DNA of 64,000 nucleotides from Lentzea pudingi (GTDB lineage: Bacteria; Actinomycetota; Actinomycetes; Mycobacteriales; Pseudonocardiaceae). The stretch spans positions 62,001-126,000 of the forward strand of contig NZ_BMNC01000001.1 of the NCBI RefSeq assembly GCF_014646255.1. Direction: 5' to 3'. The notes under the pieces are model-generated. The model worked only from the letters and a program-made list of their open reading frames with translations, did not search any database and was not told the DNA's origin. Made by a program: the position numbers and the translations under genes. This document shows, in pieces, positions 1 through 8,737 of this stretch (its first letter is position 1; each line of letters opens with the position of its first letter).

Positions 1-600
<600 letters not shown>

Positions 601-608
<8 letters not shown>

Positions 609-1938
609 TCCGCGCGAGGGTCTGCCGGCCGACTTCTTCTGGGGCGTCGCCACGTCGGCGTACCAGATCGAGGGTGCCTGGGACGAGGACGGCAGGACAC
701 TGTCCATCTGGGACACGTTCTCCCGTCGTCCCGGCGCCGTCGTGAACGGCGAGACCGGCGATGTGGCCTGCGACCACTACCACCGCATGCCGGCCGACGT
801 GGCGATGATCGCGGGCCTGGGCGTCGACAAGTACCGCTTCTCCGTGTCGTGGCCGCGCATCCAGCCCGGTGGCCGCGGCCCGGTGAACCCCAAGGGCGTC
901 GACTTCTACTCCCGCCTCGTCGACGAGCTGCTGGACAAGGGCGTCGACCCGTGGCTGACGCTCTACCACTGGGACCTGCCGCAGGAGCTGGAGGACGCGG
1001 GCGGCTGGCCGCACCGCGACACCGCCTACCGCTTCGCCGAGTTCGCGGGCCTGGTGCACGACGCGCTGGGCGACCGGGTGCCGACGTGGACGACGCTGAA
1101 CGAGCCGTGGTGCTCGGCCATGCTCGGCTACGACACAGGCCGGCACGCTCCGGGCCGCACGAACTTCGCGGAGGCCATGCGCGCCACGCACCACCTGCTG
1201 CTGGCGCACGGACTGGCCGCGCGGGAGCTGCGTTCCCGCGGCGTGGCGTCGCTGGGCATCACGCTGAACATGGGCACCCACTCGGCCGCCTCGGACGACC
1301 CGCGTGACGTGGACGCGGCCCGTCGCGCGGACGGCCTGGGCACCCGGATCTACCTGGATCCGCTGGTGCACGGGCGTTATCCGGAGGACGTGCTGGCCGA
1401 CATCGCCGCACGCGGTGCCGGGATGCCGGTCCACCCCGGCGACCTGGAGATCATCTCGACCCCGCTGGACGTGGTCGGCGTGAACTACTACACCTCGCAC
1501 GTCCACAAGGCGACCGGCGACCCGGCCGTGTCCGAGGTGGTGCCGCAGGGCCGCCCCGTCACCGCGATGGGCTGGGAGATCGTGCCGGAGGGCTTCACGT
1601 CGTTGCTGGTCCGGCTGCACGAGGACTACGGCGTGCCGATGGTGATCACCGAGAACGGCGCGGCCTTCGACGACCTCGACGTCGAGGACGGCCACGTCGC
1701 CGACACCGACCGCGTCGAGTACCTGAAGTCGCACATCGGGGCCGTGGCCGCCGCCGTGCGCGCAGGTGCGGACGTGCGCGGCTATCTCGCGTGGTCGCTC
1801 ATGGACAACTTCGAGTGGGGTTACGGCTACGGCAAGCGGTTCGGCATCGTCCGGGTCGACTACGAGACCCAGCAGCGGACCCTGAAGCAGAGCGCGCGGT
1901 GGTTCCGGGACCTGATCACCCGGCCCCGCAGTTCCTGA
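601..1938 (+). CDS. Beta-glucosidase, glycoside hydrolase family 1
   Basis: Cytoplasmic GH1 enzyme of 445 residues that hydrolyses terminal beta-D-glucosyl residues from cellobiose-like or other short beta-glucosides. The family start is seen in [14 protein letters not shown] near residue 12. The acid/base glutamate is E168 in TLNEPW and the nucleophile E351 in VITENGAAF; the sugar-binding SLMDNFEW motif is near residue 400. ATG601 is chosen over the in-frame GTG595 because GGAGG at 590-594 is correctly spaced from it. It overlaps the preceding ABC ATPase, pointing to co-expression of uptake and hydrolysis. No signal peptide is seen. Confidence 0.95.
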
Positions 1939-1941
1939 TCC

Positions 1942-1990
1942 CCGGCTCGGCCGTCGTGGAATTCATGCGCCCCCACGGCGGCCGGGCCGG
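1942..1990 (+). terminator. Strong hairpin after the beta-glucosidase gene
   Basis: An 18-bp stem with two G-T wobbles (CCGGCTCGGCCGTCGTGG paired with the matching arm at 1973-1990) and a 13-nt loop starts 3 nt after the stop codon. There is no T-run, which is usual for actinobacterial terminators. Confidence 0.75.
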
Positions 1991-2126
1991 CCCCGATCCC
2001 GGGCGGCCACGCCCGAAGGCGCAGACCTGAGCAGGGGCGTCCGCGCGGTGCCGTTCACCTCTCCGAGCCACTTCAGTGACGCCTTCCGGTGCACCAGCGG
2101 CGTAGATCACGCCCAAATGCACTAGC

Positions 2127-2160
2127 TAAGGTATGCCTTAGTTAAGTTAGGGTCACTTTA
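2127..2160 (+). promoter_or_regulatory. Two overlapping iron boxes (DmdR/IdeR type)
   Basis: TAAGGTATGCCTTAGTTAA at 2127-2145 matches the actinobacterial iron-box consensus TWAGGTWAGSCTWACCTWA at 16 of 19 positions by eye. A second box, TTAAGTTAGGGTCACTTTA at 2142-2160, matches at about 15 of 19 and is shifted by 15 bp. They lie 32-65 bp upstream of the amine N-monooxygenase start. Iron-loaded DmdR/IdeR repressors bind such boxes, often as paired dimers. This predicts induction of the downstream gene when iron is scarce. Confidence 0.85.
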
Positions 2161-2191
2161 CCCCACGGTGGAGTGCCAGGAGAGGATCGCG

Positions 2192-3442
2192 ATGGAACCG
2201 GTGTTAGACCTGGCCGGAATAGGCTTCGGGCCGTCCAACCTCGCTCTCGCGATCGCCGTGGAGGAACACGACCTCCCCGTCAGGGCCCGCTTCTTCGAGC
2301 GGCAGCCGCGGTTCGGCTGGCACCGGGGGATGTTGCTCGAGGACGCGACCATGCAGGTCTCGTTCCTCAAGGACCTCGTCACCCTGCGCAATCCCACCAG
2401 CGGCTTCAGCTTCCTGTGCTACCTGCGCGACCGCGGGCGGTTGATCGACTTCGTCAACCACAAGAACCTCTTCCCGCTGCGCAAGGAGTTCCACGACTAC
2501 TTCGAGTGGGCCGCGGAACGGGTCGGGCACCACGTGTCGTACGGCGCGGAGGTCTCCGAGGTCCGCGCCGTGGACGAGGGCTTCGAGTTCACCGCGGGGG
2601 AGCAGCGGGTCCGGGCGCGCAACCTGGTGCTCGCGACCGGCCTCGAGGCCAACCTGCCGGACGGCATCGAGACGAGCGACCGGATCTGGCACAGCAAGGA
2701 CCTGCTCACCCGCGTCGACACGCTGGAGGACCCGCGTCAGGTCGTCGTGGTCGGTGCGGGGCAGAGCGCGGCCGAGGCCGTGGCGTTCTTCTACGACCGG
2801 TTCCCGCGGGCCGAGGTGCACGGCGTCTTCGCGCGGTACGGCTACAGCCCCGCCGACGACAGCTCGTTCGCGAACCGGATCTTCGACCCCGCCGCCGTGG
2901 ACGACTTCTACTCCGCGCCCGAAGAGGTCAAGCGCAGGCTCATGGGCTACCACGCCAACACGAACTACGGCGTGGTCGACGGCGACCTGATCGAGGAGCT
3001 CTACCGGCGGGTGTACCGCGAGAAGGTCGTCGGACGCCAGAGGTTGTTGCTGCACAACACCTCCAGGCTCATCGACGTGACGGCAGACGGCAAGTGCGTC
3101 GTCGAGTCGCTCGCGGACGGCGGCCGGCTGCCGATCGACGCCGACGTGGTCGTGTACGCGACGGGCTACCGGCCGGCCAACCCCGTCCGGCTGCTCGGCG
3201 ACCTCGGCCGCCACTGCGAACGCGACGACAGCGGCCGCCTGAAGGTGACCCGTGACTACCGCGTCGTCACCGGTGACGCCCTGAGCGGAGGCATCTACCT
3301 GCAGGGCGGCACTGAACACACGCACGGCATCACGTCGTCGCTGCTGTCGAACACGGCGGTGCGCGTCGGCGAGATCCTTGACTCGGTGCTGCGCCGGGTC
3401 CAGCAGCAGCTCGCTGAACCGAAGCTCCAGGCCGTCAAGTAG
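2192..3442 (+). CDS. L-lysine N6- / L-ornithine N5-monooxygenase, siderophore biosynthesis
   Basis: A 416-residue NADPH-dependent flavoprotein of the SidA/IucD/PvdA family, which hydroxylates the side-chain amine of lysine or ornithine (or a related diamine) to make the hydroxamate precursor of a siderophore. The N-terminus GIGFGPSNLALA is the FAD-binding fold; GAGQSAAEA near residue 190 is the NADPH-binding fold; FLKDLVTLRNPTS and ATGYRP are family motifs. The substrate cannot be assigned from sequence alone. ATG2192 is preferred over GTG2168 because AGGAGAGG lies just upstream. Codon 5 (2204-2206) is TTA, a rare leucine codon. The two iron boxes upstream support iron control. No other siderophore gene is adjacent, so the pathway partners must lie elsewhere. 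Confidence 0.9.
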   Translation: MEPVLDLAGIGFGPSNLALAIAVEEHDLPVRARFFERQPRFGWHRGMLLEDATMQVSFLKDLVTLRNPTSGFSFLCYLRDRGRLIDFVNHKNLFPLRKEFHDYFEWAAERVGHHVSYGAEVSEVRAVDEGFEFTAGEQRVRARNLVLATGLEANLPDGIETSDRIWHSKDLLTRVDTLEDPRQVVVVGAGQSAAEAVAFFYDRFPRAEVHGVFARYGYSPADDSSFANRIFDPAAVDDFYSAPEEVKRRLMGYHANTNYGVVDGDLIEELYRRVYREKVVGRQRLLLHNTSRLIDVTADGKCVVESLADGGRLPIDADVVVYATGYRPANPVRLLGDLGRHCERDDSGRLKVTRDYRVVTGDALSGGIYLQGGTEHTHGITSSLLSNTAVRVGEILDSVLRRVQQQLAEPKLQAVK

Positions 3443-3467
3443 GTCCACGGGGGACGTGCCCGCCGGG

Positions 3468-4286
3468 TCAGGCGTCGACCCTGACCCGGTGGTAGTGGGC
3501 CAGCACGACGGTCCCGGTCACCGCGGCCACCGCGCTGATCACGAGGCCCGCCTGCGACAGCGCGCTCATCCCCGTGCCCTCGCCGAGCAGCTTGATGCCG
3601 ATCCACGCCGCCACGATCGGGTTCACGACGGTCTGCCCGGCCACGACGAGGTCCGGTGGTCCGGCGGCGTACCCGAGCTGGATGAACCACGCCCCGGTCA
3701 GGAAGGCGACGGCCAGCCCGCCGAGCGACACCCACTCGACCACCGGCAACGCCGTCGTGACGTCCCTGACCAGCACGGCGACCAGTCCGTACGCGATCCC
3801 GGCGCCGATCGCGAGCGCCAGCGCCCGGATCGCCCCCGCCGTGAACGTCGCGGCGACGACGCACACCAGCACGCCCGCGACGACGAGTTGGCCGGCCTGC
3901 AGCGCCACCTTCGGCGAGACCTCGGTCGGCACCGCCGCGCCCGCCGTGATGGACACGAACACCACGATCCCGGCCGTCGCCACCAGCACCGCCACGGCGA
4001 GCAGCCCGGTCAGCCGGCGCGCACGGGCCACCGCGATGATCGGGATGGCCAGCGCGTTCAACGGTGCGACCACCGACACCGGGGCCAGCGCCAGCGCGAC
4101 GACCTGCAGCACCGCGCACGCGAAGAGCACCAGGAATCCCTGCACCCAGCGGCGTGAGCGCACGAGCTGATGCGCGGAGGCGAGCTTCAGGTCAGGGGTC
4201 TCCCGCACACCGGCGTGCTGCCACATCGCGCCGAGTGCGCTGCACCCGGCCGCGAGCACCGCGCAGAGGATCGCGACCCCGACCAC
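3468..4286 (-). CDS. DMT-superfamily-like integral membrane protein
   Basis: A protein of 272 residues with about nine to ten hydrophobic helices and short loops, starting with GTG4286. The layout and the repeated halves fit an EamA/NIPA-like member of the drug/metabolite transporter superfamily, which export or import small solutes or Mg2+; the substrate cannot be predicted. It ends 26 nt from the convergent monooxygenase gene. Its start lies close to the GntR operator at 4315-4338, so that regulator could also affect it. Confidence 0.8.
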   Translation of the reverse strand: MVGVAILCAVLAAGCSALGAMWQHAGVRETPDLKLASAHQLVRSRRWVQGFLVLFACAVLQVVALALAPVSVVAPLNALAIPIIAVARARRLTGLLAVAVLVATAGIVVFVSITAGAAVPTEVSPKVALQAGQLVVAGVLVCVVAATFTAGAIRALALAIGAGIAYGLVAVLVRDVTTALPVVEWVSLGGLAVAFLTGAWFIQLGYAAGPPDLVVAGQTVVNPIVAAWIGIKLLGEGTGMSALSQAGLVISAVAAVTGTVVLAHYHRVRVDA

Positions 4287-4314
4287 CTGGCCGATCCTAC
4301 GCCGCCGGTGCTAT

Positions 4315-4338
4315 GGTTCATTACATGAGTAACGAACC
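4315..4338 (+). promoter_or_regulatory. Palindromic operator of the GntR/YtrA-type regulator
   Basis: GGTTCATTAC and GTAACGAACC form a 10-bp inverted repeat with one mismatch and a 4-nt spacer (ATGA). It sits 14 bp before the GntR start and within 30 bp of the divergent membrane-protein gene. YtrA-subfamily repressors bind repeats of this kind and control themselves and their ABC transporter, so autoregulation is the likely role. Confidence 0.8.
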
Positions 4339-4351
4339 AAGGAAGTAACCC

Positions 4352-4720
4352 ATGTTCGACGACCGGAGCCCGATCTACCGGCAGATCGCCGACCGGATCA
4401 AGGCGGACGTGCTCAGCGGGGCGTTGAAGGCGGACGAGCAGGTCATGTCGACCAACCAGTACGCCTCCTACTACCGGATCAACCCGGCCACCGCGGCGAA
4501 GGCCTTCCAGCAGCTGGTGGACGAACAGGTGCTCTACAAGAAGAGGGGGATCGGGATGTTCGTGGGCGCGCAGGCTCGCGACATGCTGCGGGCACAGGGG
4601 CGGGAGACGTTCTTCGGCGAGGTCGTGGACCCGATGGTCGCGGAGGCGCGTGCCATCGGCATCCCGCTCGCCGAGGTCATCCGCCGGATCGAACAGCACG
4701 AGAAGAACGGGGGCGTGTGA
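4352..4720 (+). CDS. GntR-family regulator, YtrA subfamily
   Basis: A 122-residue protein with an N-terminal winged helix-turn-helix (SPIYRQIADRIKADVLSGAL, then NPATAAKAFQQLVDEQ) and only a short C-terminal helical tail, the hallmark of the YtrA subfamily that lacks a large ligand-binding domain. GGAAG lies 7 nt before the ATG. Its TGA overlaps the ATG of the ABC ATPase gene by one base, giving a regulator-ATPase-permease cassette. Such cassettes usually respond to cell-envelope antibiotics. The palindrome just upstream is its likely binding site. Confidence 0.92.
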   Translation: MFDDRSPIYRQIADRIKADVLSGALKADEQVMSTNQYASYYRINPATAAKAFQQLVDEQVLYKKRGIGMFVGAQARDMLRAQGRETFFGEVVDPMVAEARAIGIPLAEVIRRIEQHEKNGGV

Positions 4721-5595
4721 TGCGGATCGACGTGCAGGGCTTAACGGTTCGCTACGGCGACACGGTCGCCATCGACGACATGAGCTTCTCGTTGTCGGGC
4801 AACAAGATCTACGGGCTGCTCGGTCGCAACGGCGCGGGCAAGACCAGCCTGATGTCGGCGCTGGCGGGGTACCGCAAGCCTTCAGGATCCGTTCAGCTCG
4901 ACGGCGCTCCGGTCTTCGAGAACGCCGCCTCGATGCGTCAGGTCTGCCTGGTGCGGCACAGCGCCGACGCCGCGGACAAGAGCGACAAGGTCTCGCACGT
5001 CCTCGAGTACGGCGCCGCGTGGCGTGACACGTGGGACAACGACTACGCGCTCGAATTGGTGGACCTGTTCAGGATCGGCCTGAAGACCAAGGTCGGCGAA
5101 CTGTCGCTGGGGCAGCGGTCCGCGCTCGGCGTCGTCATCGGGCTCGCCAGCCGCTCGCCGCTGACGATGCTGGACGAGTCGCACCTCGGCATGGACACCC
5201 CGACGAGGTACGCGTTCTACGACACGCTGCTCCACGACTTCATGGCACACCCGCGCACGATCGTCATCTCCACGCACCTGATCGAGGAGCTCTCCTCGTT
5301 GCTGGAGGAGGTGCTGATCATCGACGCCGGTCGGCTGGTGCTGCAGGAGGAGGCCGACGTGCTGCGCTCGCGCGGTACCGAGGTCACCGGCAACGCCTCC
5401 GACGTCGACGAGTTCACGGCCGGGCTGACCGTGCTCGGCGAGAAGTCGCTGGGACGCACCAAAGCCGCGATGGTCTACGGCGCGCTGGACGACGGACAGC
5501 TGGTCCGCGCCCGCCAGCTCGGCCTGGAACTGGGCCCGATCGCGTTGCAGGACCTGTTCGTCCACCTCACCGAACCGGTCGGAGGCAAGCGGTGA
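4720..5595 (+). CDS. ABC transporter ATP-binding protein of the YtrA cassette
   Basis: A 291-residue ATPase. Walker A is GLLGRNGAGKTSL near residue 34. The signature is LSLGQRS instead of LSGGQ. Walker B is LTMLDES, with Ser in place of the usual Pro after the DE pair; the H-loop is IVISTHL. Atypical signatures of this kind are common in ATPases paired with YtrA regulators. ATG4720 overlaps the regulator stop, and the 3' end overlaps the permease start by 4 nt. Codon 8 (4741-4743) is a rare TTA leucine codon. Confidence 0.92.
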   Translation: MRIDVQGLTVRYGDTVAIDDMSFSLSGNKIYGLLGRNGAGKTSLMSALAGYRKPSGSVQLDGAPVFENAASMRQVCLVRHSADAADKSDKVSHVLEYGAAWRDTWDNDYALELVDLFRIGLKTKVGELSLGQRSALGVVIGLASRSPLTMLDESHLGMDTPTRYAFYDTLLHDFMAHPRTIVISTHLIEELSSLLEEVLIIDAGRLVLQEEADVLRSRGTEVTGNASDVDEFTAGLTVLGEKSLGRTKAAMVYGALDDGQLVRARQLGLELGPIALQDLFVHLTEPVGGKR

Positions 5596-6251
5596 AGATC
5601 TTCCGCCACCTGACCACGGCGCTCACCACGTTCAGCGCGCTGGTCGCGGGCGGCGCGTTCGCGTTCGTCGTGGCGCTGACGTTCGTCGTCTCGATCTTCC
5701 GCGACGTCGAGATCAGCGCGTGGAACGTCGTCGCGTCCCAGATCGGGCCGTGGTTCCTGCTGTTCATCGGTGTCTACGCGATCCACAACACGCTGCCGAT
5801 CGCCATCGCGCACGGCCGCACGCGCCGCGAGTTCCTCGTTGCCGCGTCAGGGTTCTCCGTCGTGCTGGCGCTCGTGATGACGGTGGCCGAGTGGCTCGGG
5901 TTCCTCGTCGAGGGCGGGATCTACTCGCTGATGGACTGGAGCGCGGGCGAGCACGGCACGCAGTACGCGTACTTCCAGATGTACCTGGTGTGGGTCGCCG
6001 TGGGCATGCTCTGCGCGGCGGCGTTCGACAGGTTCGGCGCGGGCGGGATCTTCGTGCTCCCCGTCGCGTTCGCGTTCGTGGTGATCACGCGGGTGCAGAT
6101 CCCCGGCTCGGGCGACTTCCCGTTCTTCCGCAACGTCCCGTCGGTGCTGGGGTCGGGCTGGCACGTCCTGTCGGTGGCGGCGTTCCTCGTCGCGCTCGCC
6201 GGCACGTGGGCGATCGCCCGGGACATGCCGGTGCGTCAGCGCAGCGCGTGA
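5592..6251 (+). CDS. ABC transporter permease of the YtrA cassette
   Basis: A 219-residue integral membrane protein starting with GTG5592, which overlaps the ATPase stop as GTGA. About six hydrophobic segments are visible, the first near residues 15-40 and the last near 190-210. There is no recognised enzymatic domain. With the ATPase it should form an exporter; the substrate is unknown. Its TGA ends at 6251 and the convergent LacI gene's stop begins at 6252, so the two genes abut with no spacer. Confidence 0.85.
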   Translation: MKIFRHLTTALTTFSALVAGGAFAFVVALTFVVSIFRDVEISAWNVVASQIGPWFLLFIGVYAIHNTLPIAIAHGRTRREFLVAASGFSVVLALVMTVAEWLGFLVEGGIYSLMDWSAGEHGTQYAYFQMYLVWVAVGMLCAAAFDRFGAGGIFVLPVAFAFVVITRVQIPGSGDFPFFRNVPSVLGSGWHVLSVAAFLVALAGTWAIARDMPVRQRSA

Positions 6252-7232
6252 TCAGCCGCTGTCCCGGACCACCAGCGACGGCTCGAACATCACCGACGTG
6301 GCGGGGGAGCGCGGCTGTTCGATCTGGCGCAGCAGCTGACGGGCCATCTCCGCGGCCATGTCGCTGATCGGCTGCCGGACCGTTGTCAGCTCGGGTTCGG
6401 ACGTCAGGGCGGCGCTGCTGTCGTCGAACCCGACGACGGCCACGTCGGCGGGAACCTTGCGGCCGTTGCGGTGCAGGACGGGGATGGCGCCGTTCGCCAT
6501 CAGGTCCGAGGCGATGAACACGCCGTCGACGTCCGGGCAGCAGCGGAGCAGCCTCTCCATCGCGGCGATGCCGGACTGCCGGGTGAAGTCCCCGTGCACC
6601 ACCACGGCGTCCGGCACCTCGGCGAGGAACCCGGCGAGCCGGTCCTGGCCCGCCGCGGTGTCCTGCGGGCCGGTGATCGTCGCGATCCGGTTGCGCTGCA
6701 ACGACTTGAGGCGGCGTCCGGCCAGTGCGGCGCCCGCGGTCTGGTTCACGTCGACGTAGGTGATCGGCATCGGCCTGAGCGGGCGGCCGGCCAGCACGAC
6801 GGGGAGCCCGGCCGCGATCAGCTGGCCGGGCACCGGGTCCGCCGGATCGGTGTGCACGAGGATCACGCCGTCCAGCCGTCCGCACCGCAGGTCGCTCAGG
6901 GCCTGCTCACGGGTGCCCGGTCCGGTCATCATCAGCACGAGGTGGATGCCGAGCGGGCGGACGACGCGGGTGACGCCGCTGACGACGCTCGCGAGGTGCG
7001 GGTCGCCGTCCATGCGGCGCTCGTCGGGCAGCAGTAACCCGATCGCGTCGGCCCGACGGGTGACGAGGGAGCGGGCGGCGATGTTCGGCAGGTAACCGGT
7101 GCTGGAGATGGCCTTCTGCACGGCGTGCCGCAACGACTCGTCGACGCTGGAGGCACCGTTGACGACTCTCGACGCGGTCGCGCGCGACACCCCGGCCACC
7201 CGAGCCACCTCCTCCAGCGTCACGCGCTTCAC
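6252..7232 (-). CDS. LacI-family transcriptional regulator
   Basis: A 326-residue repressor. The N-terminal HTH (VTLEEVARVAGVSRATASRVVNG) and hinge are followed by a periplasmic-binding-protein-like sugar domain ending near VGFDDSSAA and TTVRQPI. GTG7232 overlaps the stop of the upstream lipoprotein gene by 4 nt, making it the last gene of the DUF1996-lipoprotein-LacI operon. LacI-type palindromes lie at 8553-8564 and 8687-8700, in front of its own operon and of the divergent GH16 gene, so it probably represses both until an oligosaccharide inducer is bound. A TTA leucine codon is at 7035-7037. Confidence 0.93.
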   Translation of the reverse strand: MKRVTLEEVARVAGVSRATASRVVNGASSVDESLRHAVQKAISSTGYLPNIAARSLVTRRADAIGLLLPDERRMDGDPHLASVVSGVTRVVRPLGIHLVLMMTGPGTREQALSDLRCGRLDGVILVHTDPADPVPGQLIAAGLPVVLAGRPLRPMPITYVDVNQTAGAALAGRRLKSLQRNRIATITGPQDTAAGQDRLAGFLAEVPDAVVVHGDFTRQSGIAAMERLLRCCPDVDGVFIASDLMANGAIPVLHRNGRKVPADVAVVGFDDSSAALTSEPELTTVRQPISDMAAEMARQLLRQIEQPRSPATSVMFEPSLVVRDSG

Positions 7233-7690
7233 CCGGCCGCCAGTTCCGCCGTGCGGTGGCGTTCCATCAGCTTGACCACCTCGGCGGTCGGCGGGTGGGT
7301 GATGGCCGGCCCCGCCGACCGCACGACCTCGAGGGATTCCGTGAGGTGGGTGTGCACGAACTGCTTCAGCGCGTCCGGACTGGTCGAGGCGAGCTGGATC
7401 TCGGCGTCCGTCGGCATGCCCGGCATGTCGTGCCCGGCGTGGTTGTTGACGTACGGCGCGTCGAGCAGCTTCCTCAGTTCGGTGAGCTCGACGTTCCGGT
7501 TCTGCTTCAGCTCGGTGGAGTCGGTGAGGTCGAGCAGCTTGAGCGCCTGCTCGTCGGTGGCGATCGCCAGCTCGACGAACGCTCGTTCCGTTGCGCCATA
7601 ACCGTTCTGGGGCGTCGGTTGTGGAGGAGGTGGTGCGGGTGGAGCCTGCTGGCAGGCCGCGAGAAGGCCTGCCAGCAGGAGCACTGTCAT
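7229..7690 (-). CDS. Putative lipoprotein with a degenerate DUF305-like region
   Basis: A 153-residue protein beginning MTVLLLAGLLAAC, a short hydrophobic signal with a lipobox (LAAC, Cys14), then a proline-rich linker. The middle contains NNHAGHDMPGMPTDAE followed by a helix with HTH and a C-terminal helix with ERH, reminiscent of DUF305/ferritin-like proteins but without the full histidine pattern. It is therefore expected on the outer face of the membrane; its function is unknown. ATG7690 overlaps the DUF1996 stop as ATGA, and its own stop overlaps the LacI start as GTGA, so it is translationally coupled on both sides. Confidence 0.75.
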   Translation of the reverse strand: MTVLLLAGLLAACQQAPPAPPPPQPTPQNGYGATERAFVELAIATDEQALKLLDLTDSTELKQNRNVELTELRKLLDAPYVNNHAGHDMPGMPTDAEIQLASTSPDALKQFVHTHLTESLEVVRSAGPAITHPPTAEVVKLMERHRTAELAAG

Positions 7691-8523
7691 CCGTGGTTGC
7701 CGTTGTGGTCGCACTTGATCACCACGTTGAGACAGTTGCGGACGCGGCGTTCCATCTCGGCGCGCGGCCACACGTTGAAGAAGTCACCGTGCATCGTCTG
7801 TCCCGTACCGGAAGCGAGCCGCAGTCCGGCGGTGCTGCCGTTCACCGGGTACCGCAGCACCATGCGCAGCTTCGGCACGGAGACGGGGTGGCTCGACGGG
7901 CAGCCGCCCGCGACCGGGTAGGACATGTGGGACTTGTGGTCGGCCGAGTCGAGGTTGCGGCCGTCCCAGCACTGCGGGAAGTCCAGGTAGGTCTCGAGCA
8001 TCGTGCCCGCCGGGCAGGTCACGAAGTTCTTGGACGGGTTGACGTGCCCGGCGTGCAGGCAGGACCAGCGCGCGATGCTGTCGGCATCACCCGTGGCCTT
8101 CGCGTTGCCCGCGACGATCTTCAACCCGTACGGCGTCGGCTGGATCGCCGCCGGGTTGTTCACGCCTTCACCGAGGTAGTAGAAGGTGACGCCGGTCGGT
8201 GCGATCGCCGTGTTGTTCCGGTACAGCGTCGGCACCCAGTAGGACGAGATGTCCGAGGCCGGGTTGCAGTTGCCGGTCTGGCCCTCCAGCGACTGCTGGG
8301 TGGAACGGGCGTTCGTCGAGTGGTTGCCGAAGAAGTCGTGGAAGTGCGAGGCACCGGCCAGGTTCGGCAGCACGATCGGGTCGTCCGCCAGCCGGTGGCT
8401 GATCGGGCACTCCGCGAGGAACTCGGCCACGCGGACTGGTTCTCCTTGTGCCGCACCGGGAACGCTGAGTGCTGTGGCTATCAGCCCGATGACGGCGGCG
8501 ATGTGGAACAAGGGCTTCCTCAT
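7687..8523 (-). CDS. Secreted DUF1996 protein
   Basis: A 278-residue exported protein with a signal peptide (hydrophobic residues 7-25, cleavage near PGAAQGEP). The DUF1996 hallmarks are present: HFHDFFGN near residue 60, CWDGRNLDSADHKSHMSYP near 185, GGCPSSHPVSVPKL, and MHGDFFNVW near the end, with several cysteines. DUF1996 proteins occur in fungi and actinomycetes, often near carbohydrate-active enzymes; the function is not established. It is first in an operon with the lipoprotein and LacI genes and divergent from a GH16 glucanase. A LacI-type palindrome is 30 bp upstream. Confidence 0.93.
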   Translation of the reverse strand: MRKPLFHIAAVIGLIATALSVPGAAQGEPVRVAEFLAECPISHRLADDPIVLPNLAGASHFHDFFGNHSTNARSTQQSLEGQTGNCNPASDISSYWVPTLYRNNTAIAPTGVTFYYLGEGVNNPAAIQPTPYGLKIVAGNAKATGDADSIARWSCLHAGHVNPSKNFVTCPAGTMLETYLDFPQCWDGRNLDSADHKSHMSYPVAGGCPSSHPVSVPKLRMVLRYPVNGSTAGLRLASGTGQTMHGDFFNVWPRAEMERRVRNCLNVVIKCDHNGNHG

Positions 8524-8552
8524 TGAAGCTTTCCTCTCCGCAGCAGGATTGG

Positions 8553-8564
8553 GAGAGCGCTCTC
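8553..8564 (+). promoter_or_regulatory. LacI-type operator in front of the DUF1996 operon
   Basis: GAGAGCGCTCTC is a perfect 12-bp palindrome with the central CG typical of LacI-family sites. It lies 30 bp upstream of the DUF1996 start on the minus strand. The same core recurs at 8687-8700. Confidence 0.8.
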
Positions 8565-8686
8565 ACGCCAATCGAGCATGGCGCAGGTCGTAATCGGCCG
8601 TCAATCCGCAAGAAACGTTCAGAAGTCCCGGTTTTCTTGACAGGACGCGATCGGTGCCCTGACTCTCGGTGATGGACTCCTGTCGC

Positions 8687-8700
8687 AGAGAGCGCTCTCT
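8687..8700 (+). promoter_or_regulatory. LacI-type operator in front of the GH16 gene
   Basis: AGAGAGCGCTCTCT is a perfect 14-bp palindrome 37 bp upstream of the GH16 ATG. It shares its core with the site at 8553-8564, so one regulator probably controls both divergent units. Confidence 0.82.
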
Positions 8701-8737
8701 CGCCGTCCCCGCTCGTTCTCCGGCCCCAGGAGCAGCA

